A stretch of DNA of 64,000 nucleotides from WJJR01 sp964440935 (GTDB lineage Bacteria; Zixibacteria; MSB-5A5; WJJR01): NCBI GenBank assembly GCA_964440935.1, contig CAYTTY010000008.1, positions 45,342 to 109,341 of the forward strand, read 5' to 3'. The position numbers were made by a program, and so were the translations under genes. Every line of letters starts with the position of its first letter. Position 1 is the stretch's first letter. The notes under the pieces are model-generated. The model saw nothing but the letters and a program-made list of their open reading frames with translations. It was not told where the DNA came from and did not search any database. This document shows positions 57,235-64,000 of this stretch, in pieces.

Positions 57235-57338
57235 GAGCGCAACGGTGTCGGAGGGAATTTTTCGGTCTCTTCAAGCGTACCTTGTATAAGACATAGGACA
57301 AGGACATAATCAGCAGGTGAAATGAGCGGAGATTTCTA

Positions 57339-58088
57339 ATGGGCAAAGCCAGTGCGCGCAAGCCGCGGCCACATCGGGCCGATTACACGCCTCCCAAGGC
57401 CTCGTTTTCCCAGATGTTGTGGGAATACGGGAAATCACTAGGGATTGCCCTGATTCTCGCCTGGGTCATTAAGACCTCGGTGGTGGAAGCTTACAAAATC
57501 CCATCGAGTTCGATGGAAGATACGCTGCTGGTTGGCGATTTCCTGCTCGCCAACAAGTTTCTCTATGGTGCGCGCCTGCCGCTGATTGATGTCCGTCTGC
57601 CGGAGTTGCGCGATCCGAAGCCGGGCGATATCGTAATTTTCAAGTATCCCAAGGACCCATCGGTCAACTACATCAAACGGTGTATCGCGGTGGGTGGGCA
57701 GAAGGTCGAGATCCGCGACAAGATTGTGTATGTCGACAATGAGATTGTGCGACTGCCCGAAAACGGGAAGTTCACCAGCGGCAATCGCGTTTTGCAATCA
57801 TCGCAAAGCCCGCGTGACAATTTCGGTCCGTATGTCGTCCCGGAGAATCACTACTTCATGCTGGGCGACAACCGTGACAACTCGCAGGATTCGCGGTATT
57901 GGGGGTTCGTACCGCGTGAGTTAGTCATGGGCAAGGCGATGATCATCCACTGGTCGTGGGGAACTGACCCGAACGCGCCGTATTGGGAGTGGGGCGATCC
58001 GGTGGCAGTGATCAATGCAGCCGTCTACAATGCGGCACACTTTGTCGATCGGGTCCGATGGGACCGGTTAGGGAAAGTGATCAATTGA
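57339..58088 (+). CDS. lepB: Signal peptidase I
   Basis: 249 residues. One membrane helix (SLGIALILAWVIKTSVV), the catalytic Ser in IPSSSMEDTL, the catalytic Lys in NYIKRCIAVGG, and box E GDNRDNSQDSRYWGFV. It removes signal peptides from exported proteins. It lies 104 nt after rseP. A terminator follows. Confidence 0.96.
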   Translation: MGKASARKPRPHRADYTPPKASFSQMLWEYGKSLGIALILAWVIKTSVVEAYKIPSSSMEDTLLVGDFLLANKFLYGARLPLIDVRLPELRDPKPGDIVIFKYPKDPSVNYIKRCIAVGGQKVEIRDKIVYVDNEIVRLPENGKFTSGNRVLQSSQSPRDNFGPYVVPENHYFMLGDNRDNSQDSRYWGFVPRELVMGKAMIIHWSWGTDPNAPYWEWGDPVAVINAAVYNAAHFVDRVRWDRLGKVIN

Positions 58089-58115
58089 CGGAGTGTGTGC
58101 TCAGATGTGAGATAT

Positions 58116-58148
58116 GCGAAGGGCGAGCCGGGTGTTCGCCTTTTTTTA
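58116..58148 (+). terminator. Terminator after lepB
   Basis: GCGAA or GGCGA pairs with TTCGC/TCGCC over five bp, followed by seven T. The stem is short but the T-run is strong. Confidence 0.6.
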
Positions 58149-58175
58149 CTAATGTCGGCCGTCGGACACGAAAAA

Positions 58176-58310
58176 CACCGTTGAAACGGCTTACGAGAGT
58201 GAATGGTGGTTCACTATCACCTGGCTGAAGCCAGGTGTTAGACTGCGTGTCATAACTACCTCGCTGAAGCCAGGTGCCAGACTGTATTCGCCATTCCCCG
58301 GCTGACATCA
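58176..58310. repeat. Module F-like palindromes between convergent genes
   Basis: ACCGTTGAAACGG (about 58177) is followed by two copies of CTGAAGCCAGGTG-N-AGACTG (about 58224 and 58264), the first within a CACCTGGCTGAAGCCAGGTG palindrome. They resemble the nested unit at 35994-36167. They fill the gap between lepB and the minus-strand regulator gene. Confidence 0.6.
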
Positions 58311-58321
58311 GGCGCTATATA

Positions 58322-59728
58322 TCACAATTCCGACTTCGACAGCCCGTAATCCTTAATCTTGTAGAGCAGCGATCGGTAGCTGATTTCGAGCACTTCGGCG
58401 GCTTTGCGACGGTTCCAGTTGGTCTTGCGCAAGACCTCCGAGATCAGCTTGCGCTCTTCACGTTCGACGGCCGCGCCGACGCGTTGTTTCAGTGAATAGC
58501 CTTCCGGTTCGGGTACGGACACATCATTGGCGACTGACATCGACGACTGTCCCGATGTGCGCGCTTGCGGATGCGGGCGTTTGAAGATCTCGTCGATGAC
58601 GCCTTCGTCCTGGCGGACGACGACCTGCTTGATCAGATTCTCCAACTGGCGCACGTTTCCCGGCCAGGGGTGTTCAGTCAATTTGGTCATCGCCGTAGGC
58701 GATAGTTGTTTTGGCTCTTTGTTGTACGCCGTGCTGTATTTCTCGATGAAGTGAGTGACGAAGAGCGGGATATCTTCGGCGCGTTCGCGCAGTGGCGGCA
58801 GCATGACGGTGACTTCGTTGAGCCGGTAGTAGAGATCGTCGCGCATCTGCCGTTCTCCGATCGCCACCTCCAGGTCGCGATTGGTGGCACAGACAATGCG
58901 CACGTCGACTTTGACCGTCTGCAACCCGCCGACCCGTACGAACTCCTGCTGCTCGAGCACCTGCAACAGCTTCGCCTGCAATTCGAGCGGCATCTCGCCG
59001 ATTTCATCGAGAAACATCGTACCTTTGCTCGCGGCTTCGAACCGTCCCGGCTTCATCTTGTTGGCGCCGGTGAAGGCACCCTTTTCGTAACCGAACAATT
59101 CGGCTTCGAGCAGTTCGCGAGGGATCGCCGCACAGTTCACCTTCGTGAATGCATGCTTGCGACGACGTGAGCCCTGATGCAGCGCGCGCGCCACCACTTC
59201 CTTCCCGGTGCCGCTCTCGCCGCGAATGAGGACGGTCAACTCGCTGTCGGCGATTTCTTCAAGGATGCTTTTGACTTTCAGCATGGCCTCGGAGTCGCCG
59301 ATCATCGCGCCGAAGCCGCCATTGAGACGGTCGCGCAGTTGTGCGTTTTCCTGACGCAGCGCCAGCGATTCGAGCACTTTGCTGAGGTGAATGTCGACTT
59401 CGCCGGGGTCGAACGGTTTGTTGATGAACTCGGCCGCGCCGAGCTGGATCGAGCGTTTGACATTCTCGGTGTCGCCGTGGCCGGAGAGCATGATCACCTC
59501 GGCCGGCGAGTTGGCCTGCCGCAGTTTCTCCAGCACCTCGAGCCCGTCGATGCCCGGCATCTTGATGTCGAGCAAAATCAAGGATGGCCGCTCGGTCGAG
59601 GCCATCTGGATGCCCTCGTACCCGTCGGAGGCCGAAATCACTTCATACTTCTCCGGCAGCCGTTCGGACAGAATCCACGGCACCTTGGGATCGTCATCGA
59701 TAACAAGCAGTTTCACCGGGTCGCCCAT
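58322..59728 (-). CDS. NtrC-family sigma-54 response regulator
   Basis: 468 residues. Receiver (LVIDDD, phosphoacceptor in [11 protein letters not shown]), AAA+ domain with Walker [11 protein letters not shown], canonical GAFTGA loop and FLDEIGEMP, and a C-terminal HTH ([21 protein letters not shown]). ATG 59728 has GAAGGAG upstream; a reading from 59881 adds repeat-derived residues. It is the likely output of the two kinases encoded upstream on the same strand. Confidence 0.93.
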   Translation of the reverse strand: MGDPVKLLVIDDDPKVPWILSERLPEKYEVISASDGYEGIQMASTERPSLILLDIKMPGIDGLEVLEKLRQANSPAEVIMLSGHGDTENVKRSIQLGAAEFINKPFDPGEVDIHLSKVLESLALRQENAQLRDRLNGGFGAMIGDSEAMLKVKSILEEIADSELTVLIRGESGTGKEVVARALHQGSRRRKHAFTKVNCAAIPRELLEAELFGYEKGAFTGANKMKPGRFEAASKGTMFLDEIGEMPLELQAKLLQVLEQQEFVRVGGLQTVKVDVRIVCATNRDLEVAIGERQMRDDLYYRLNEVTVMLPPLRERAEDIPLFVTHFIEKYSTAYNKEPKQLSPTAMTKLTEHPWPGNVRQLENLIKQVVVRQDEGVIDEIFKRPHPQARTSGQSSMSVANDVSVPEPEGYSLKQRVGAAVEREERKLISEVLRKTNWNRRKAAEVLEISYRSLLYKIKDYGLSKSEL

Positions 59729-59842
59729 TGTGTGCACTCCTTCGCAGACGTTTGCATCCACATGCATTATCGGCGCGGGCGTGCAGATATTGAGCGGGGG
59801 GGTGCAAAGAGAGGGGTGGAGAGCGACTGGTTGGGATCTTAT

Positions 59843-59988
59843 GGGTGGCCGCGATCTGTGATCGCGGTTTGCCGAAGGCAAACTACAGTCGGTACATGTT
59901 CAGCAAGTGTCCTACGTTCCATGTTCGGCTGTTCGTTAGGGTGCTTCATCCTACCCCGCAGGACGATGATCAGAGATCGCGGCCACCC
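59843..59988. repeat. Module E palindromes upstream of the regulator gene
   Basis: A full copy (59843-59882, GGGTGGCCGCGATC ... TTTGCCGAAGGCAAA) and an inverted partial copy (about 59965-59988, GAGATCGCGGCCACCC) flank about 80 nt. The third copy is at 23851-23895. They occupy the gap between this regulator and the hybrid kinase gene. Confidence 0.65.
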
Positions 59989-60016
59989 ATGCTCTTCGTA
60001 CCACACATCGATGTCC

Positions 60017-62155
60017 TCACCGCACCGGCAACTCCACGCGAAACGTCGTGCCCACGCCCGGTGAACTGTCGGCCGTGACGGTGCCGTCGTGGGACTGGAT
60101 GATGCGCTGGACTATGGGTAAGCCGAGACCGGTACCGGACTCTTTAGTTGTGTAGTAGCGTTCGAAAATGCGTGCCAATTCGGCGCGCTGGATGCCGGGG
60201 CCGGTGTCGGTGATGGTGATCACGAGTTGCTCGGTCGGATCATCGCACTCTTCCACTTGAGCGTCGAATGTGAGCGTACCGCCATTGGGCATTGCTTCGA
60301 TCGCGTTCATCAGGACATTCAACAACGCTTCAATAATCTGGTTTTCATCGCAGAAGATCGGCGGCAAGCGGTCGGGAATGGCAGCGTTGACGGTGACGCC
60401 ATTCTTGTGTGCCGCGCGTTCGGTCAGTTGCACCGCACGCAGCAGACCGGACGCAATGTCGCGGCGGGCTGTGCGGTAGCGCGTTGGATTGGAAAAGTCT
60501 ACCAACTCCTGCACCAGAGTGGCGAGACGGACGATCTCCCGGTCAGTCTCCTTGAGGATGCCAACATTCTCCGGATCGTCTACGACTCGTGATTGCAGCA
60601 CCTGGAGCCCCCCGCGAATGTTCGTTAGTGGCTTGCGGAGATCGTGTGAAATCTCCGAGATCATTTTGCCCATGGTGACCAGCCGCGAGGCATTCAACAA
60701 TGCACGCTGACGTTCGAATATGCGTTCGGCCTGAGACCGAACGATATTTACCAAGTGAATTTCATGCTCAGTGAACGGACGGGTGTGGTCGCGGAACAAT
60801 GCGAACACGCCGAGCGGGCTTTCGGCGGAATGCACAGGGAGCGCGAGAATGGTGCCGACACCGGCGGGCGACTGGATGTGATTCATCGCCTCACGAATCG
60901 CCCGTGCGCACGAGTCGGCGTCGCTGAATGTCTCACAAAGCGCGGTAATCGCATTCGTTTCCTTCTGGGCGGCCACCGCCCGCTGGCTGTCGAATGCCAA
61001 AACGATCTGTTTGGGATCGCTGTGCCATTCCCACCATTGGATGCGTTCGCAATTGGCAACCTCGCGCAGCGTCTTCGAAACGGCATCAACCATCTCATCG
61101 GTCCGTTCGACTTTCGTCAGTGTGTCCGACAGATTGTGCAGTGCCGTAATCTCATCGAGTTGTTGGCTGATCTGCTGGTAGTGCTGCGAGTCGGCGATCG
61201 CCATCGCTGCCTGGGCCGCGAGCGTTACCAGGAGACGCAAGTCTTCCATCGTGAATTGCGAGCGGTCTCGCTTATCGGAAAGGCTGATCGTACCGAGGAC
61301 ACCGTTGGGTGTCTTCAGCGGTGCACAAATCAACGAACTGGTTTCAAACTGCGGACGATTACGACGGGAAAACCGCGGATCGTTTTCAACGTCTTTGACA
61401 ATCAACGGCTCACCGGTACGGGCGACCTGCCCCGCGATCGAGTCTCCAATTGGAATTTCAGTGATCGGTTCACCCGACGTTGGGATGTGCCCGCTGTTCG
61501 CGGCGACACGCAGCGTGCCGCGTTCCTCATCCATCAGCATGATGGACCCGTACCGCGCACCGATGACACCGGTGGCGAGATTAAGTATCGATTTCAGGAG
61601 AGCGCCGACTTCTCCCGTCGTCGAGAGCGCGGCGCCGACCTCATGCAGTGCATTCAACTCAACAACACGCCTGGACAGTGACCTATTCTTGTCCTGCAAT
61701 TCTTCCAGCAGGCTCCACTGCATTTGATTCAGCCGAAATGCTTCAATCGCACGACGAACCGTCAGGCGCATTTCGGTCAGATCGATCGGCTTGAGGAGAT
61801 AATCGTAAGCACCTTCATTGATTGCGGCGACAGCGTTTTCCAGCGACGCGTACGCCGTCATCAGGATCACGGGACGGTCGGGATTGATGTCGCGCGCCTG
61901 CCGCAGGACATCGACACCCCCGACCTTCGGCATGCGCACGTCGACTAAGAGCACATCATACGGTTCCCGGTTCAGGCATTCGAGTGCCTCTTCACCCGAC
62001 AGCGCGATCGCGACCTCGTGGCCTTCCTTCGCCAGCACCGCCTGCAACGATGACGCCATTCGTTCTTCGTCATCGACAACGAGAATGCGTCCGGTCGAGA
62101 CTTTGACTTGCAGGGCAGACTTGGTTGTTGTCGCGGTGCCGGTGGTGGTCATCAT
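60017..62155 (-). CDS. Receiver-GAF-histidine kinase hybrid
   Basis: 712 residues: an N-terminal receiver (ILVVDDEERM, phosphoacceptor in LLVDVRMPKVGG), one clear GAF domain (about 185-335) and a second GAF-like region (about 350-490), then HisKA with EISHDLRKPLTNI and an ATPase domain (NVLMNAIEAMPNGG, TDTGPGI, GTGLGLPIV). It can receive phosphate and pass it on. Its start overlaps the stop of the upstream kinase by four nt (ATGA), so the two are co-translated. Confidence 0.92.
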   Translation of the reverse strand: MMTTTGTATTTKSALQVKVSTGRILVVDDEERMASSLQAVLAKEGHEVAIALSGEEALECLNREPYDVLLVDVRMPKVGGVDVLRQARDINPDRPVILMTAYASLENAVAAINEGAYDYLLKPIDLTEMRLTVRRAIEAFRLNQMQWSLLEELQDKNRSLSRRVVELNALHEVGAALSTTGEVGALLKSILNLATGVIGARYGSIMLMDEERGTLRVAANSGHIPTSGEPITEIPIGDSIAGQVARTGEPLIVKDVENDPRFSRRNRPQFETSSLICAPLKTPNGVLGTISLSDKRDRSQFTMEDLRLLVTLAAQAAMAIADSQHYQQISQQLDEITALHNLSDTLTKVERTDEMVDAVSKTLREVANCERIQWWEWHSDPKQIVLAFDSQRAVAAQKETNAITALCETFSDADSCARAIREAMNHIQSPAGVGTILALPVHSAESPLGVFALFRDHTRPFTEHEIHLVNIVRSQAERIFERQRALLNASRLVTMGKMISEISHDLRKPLTNIRGGLQVLQSRVVDDPENVGILKETDREIVRLATLVQELVDFSNPTRYRTARRDIASGLLRAVQLTERAAHKNGVTVNAAIPDRLPPIFCDENQIIEALLNVLMNAIEAMPNGGTLTFDAQVEECDDPTEQLVITITDTGPGIQRAELARIFERYYTTKESGTGLGLPIVQRIIQSHDGTVTADSSPGVGTTFRVELPVR

Positions 62156-63468
62156 GAGTCGGATCCTTGTTGTAAGTCGGTGTCAGATTGCAGCGGGTCA
62201 CTGCCGGCATCGACGCGTGGCAGGCACACACGGAAGACCGCGCCGGTGCCGGGGCCATCGACGTTCTCGGCTTCAATCCGTCCGCCGAATCCCTCGAGAA
62301 TGCTGCGGCAGATCGACAATCCGAGCCCGGTGCCGCGGCCATCTTTCTTGGTGGAAAAGAATGGATCGAACAGTTGTTCGAGCGCATCGGCGGCAATCCC
62401 GCAGCCCTCATCGGTGAACGAAACCGTAACAAATTCGTCATCGGGGGATGCCGTAATCGTCAGTGTGCCACCGTCGGGCATCGCATCACGCGCATTGAGG
62501 GCGAGATTGATGAACACCTGGCGCAGCGGATCTTCGCGACCGATGATAAACGGCAAATTGTCCAATCCCGACGATTCCACCGTGACACCGTCACGTTTCA
62601 ATTCACCGCGCAGGAATACCAATACGGCGTCGAGCACGTCACCGATGTCGATCGCGGCCGGACGGCTGGCGTCGGGACGAAAGGCGTCGAGCAATTGCCG
62701 CACAATCCGTGCGATCCGGTCGACCTCATCGGCCACCATATTCAGGGTCTCGAGTGTTTGCGGACGGTCCGCCAGATCATCGTGCATCACCTGCAGGTAG
62801 TTGCGGATGATACCGAGCGGATTGTTGACTTCATGCGCAATGGCCGCCGAGAGACGGCCCAATGTGGCCAATCGTTCATTGCGGACGAGGCGTTCGCGTG
62901 CGGCAATCAGTTCGCGCGCCGCACGGCGTTCGGATTCGTAGAGAATGGCATTGTCGACGGCGATCGAGATCTGCTGCGTGATCATCCCGAGAAATTGCAG
63001 ATCATCGTTGGAAAACGGATGTCCGTTCAGTTTGGGCGCGGTGTAGAGAACGCCGCGCAGACGGTCCCGTCCGGCAAACGGCGCCACCAAAGCACACCCG
63101 ACACGCGGCAGGAAATCGGCAAAATGCGGATCGGCGCCGATGTGTGGGAGAATGTCCTCGACCATCATCGGACCGGCTTCATTGTGCAGAACCTTGGCAA
63201 ACGGCGACCGCAGCTCGACATGCCACTCGGAATCCTCGATATCAACCCAACCCTTGGAACGCGTGAGCGACAAGCGCTGTGATTCGCCCGGCATTTGCAC
63301 GACGACTGCTGCTGCTCCAACGCCCATCTGACCGATTGTGGTCATGATAATTCCGTCGAGAAGCGCGTGGGTATCGAGCACTGAGTGGAAGCTCTGTGAG
63401 ATCTCAAAGACGGTATTGAGGTCGAAGAGCTGACGAATCAGCTCCTTGCTGGTGTGGGCCCCGGACAA
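62152..63468 (-). CDS. GAF-domain sensor histidine kinase
   Basis: 438 residues: GAF domain (about 15-185), HisKA with IAHEVNNPLGIIRN and HATPase (NLALNARDAMPDGG, TDEGCGIA, GRGTGLGLSI). Cytoplasmic; no membrane segment is visible. The only standard in-frame start is TTG 63468, without a ribosome site; the open frame continues upstream past an AGGAGGGC at about 63553-63560 that is followed by CTG (63546), so the true start is uncertain. First gene of a kinase-hybrid-regulator group. Confidence 0.85.
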   Translation of the reverse strand: MSGAHTSKELIRQLFDLNTVFEISQSFHSVLDTHALLDGIIMTTIGQMGVGAAAVVVQMPGESQRLSLTRSKGWVDIEDSEWHVELRSPFAKVLHNEAGPMMVEDILPHIGADPHFADFLPRVGCALVAPFAGRDRLRGVLYTAPKLNGHPFSNDDLQFLGMITQQISIAVDNAILYESERRAARELIAARERLVRNERLATLGRLSAAIAHEVNNPLGIIRNYLQVMHDDLADRPQTLETLNMVADEVDRIARIVRQLLDAFRPDASRPAAIDIGDVLDAVLVFLRGELKRDGVTVESSGLDNLPFIIGREDPLRQVFINLALNARDAMPDGGTLTITASPDDEFVTVSFTDEGCGIAADALEQLFDPFFSTKKDGRGTGLGLSICRSILEGFGGRIEAENVDGPGTGAVFRVCLPRVDAGSDPLQSDTDLQQGSDS

Positions 63469-64000
63469 AGGAGCGCACGCCTTCGCCGGGGCCGTCCCGG
63501 AAACAGCCCCCCGGGTGGCAAGGCTCTGGTTGGCAGGATGTTGCAGGATATGCCCTCCTGGCGAGGAAACGTTTTACCCCCTCCCCGTTTGACTTATCGG
63601 CAGGAATCGGCGGAACGTTGCGTCAGAGAATGAGATGCAGGGGAGCGCCTGGGACCGCCGAGCCCCCAAGGGTGAGCCAAGCCGAACCCTGGCTCGGCGT
63701 ATCCCCCCTCACCCCCAACTCTCTCCCCGCTGAGAAGCGCGGCGAGAGCGAGCAAAACGTAGGGGCGCACGGCAGTGCGCCCGCCCGGCGTAATAACTTC
63801 AATCGGACAGGAATTCTGACAATCGCTATATCTCGGCGGGTTCTTTCCTTCCCACCAAGACCATTGCTGTCATTCCCCTTCGCCCCTGGGGGGAATCCAT
63901 CTTTCGCCTTCCAACCATCACCGACAGGAAAATGGATTCCCGCTCTCGAGGCTGTGTCATAATCGTCCGGACTGGTTGCGATATTGTTCGGGAGAGGGTC
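63469..64000. repeat. Right-edge gap with module H and a solo TATAGC end
   Basis: Module H (63704-63830) repeats 45019-45144: CTCTCCCCGCTGAGAAGCGC, then AGCAAAACGTAGGGGCGCAC, and the right end GACAATCGCTATA at 63818-63830. Positions 63469-63703 and 63831-64000 contain no gene I can support; the latter has a GGAATCCATT/AATGGATTCC inverted pair (about 63893 and 63931). Confidence 0.7.

Overview
The window is a chromosomal segment (by eye moderately GC-rich, mid-to-high 50s percent) from a diderm bacterium, probably a candidate phylum of the FCB group. Zixibacteria or a close relative is my guess; there is no rRNA here to prove it. The reasons are secreted proteins with the C-terminal NYPNPFN / PNPY sorting-type domain, a LolC/E-LolD lipoprotein export pair, and a diderm-style gene set beside a complete McsA-McsB-ClpC module.

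Layout. Positions 1-13200: the tail of a GGDEF cyclase, a DUF362 protein, a CoA-binding protein, a threonine synthase, two glycosyltransferases, tRNA-Asn(GTT), a secreted cupredoxin, a GT-C type membrane glycosyltransferase, three methyltransferases, a DUF6125-like protein and prepilin peptidase. Positions 13400-16650: a small zinc ribbon, an NtrC-type regulator, a STAS protein and an SDR oxidoreductase. Positions 16650-24190 are the gene-poor accessory stretch: one very large secreted protein, a tiny eight-cysteine secreted peptide next to a membrane-tethered thioredoxin-like protein, a zinc ribbon, and a broken serine recombinase with its small companion gene. Positions 24190-35120 are dense housekeeping: scpA-scpB-rluB, lysS, lolC-lolD, mcsA-mcsB-clpC, rpmA. 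Positions 35160-45250: a truncated M61 peptidase, mutM, fumC, a lipoprotein, a fur-feoA-feoB-FeoB-associated iron uptake operon, a LiaF-like membrane protein, and many repeats. Positions 45300-54900: a complete F-type ATP synthase operon (atpZ, I, B, E, F, H, A, G, D, C) followed by two secreted cyclophilins. Positions 54950-58090: dxr-rseP-lepB. Positions 58300-63470, minus strand: a GAF histidine kinase, a receiver/GAF/histidine-kinase hybrid and an NtrC-type regulator, apparently one signalling pathway.

The most unusual layer is intergenic. At least eleven copies of one terminal sequence (starting TATAGCRRTTGTCA) mark a family of MITE-like elements that carry several nested palindromic modules as cargo. 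They truncate two genes (the M61 peptidase and the serine recombinase), bracket one methyltransferase gene in inverted orientation, and one cargo module recurs inside an element with different ends. No transposase for them lies in the window. Other points worth a second look are the Cys-rich peptide/thioredoxin pair, a non-canonical GAFTSS loop in one sigma-54 activator, a Thr for Asn change in the FeoB guanine-recognition motif, and the arginine-kinase/ClpC module without CtsR.
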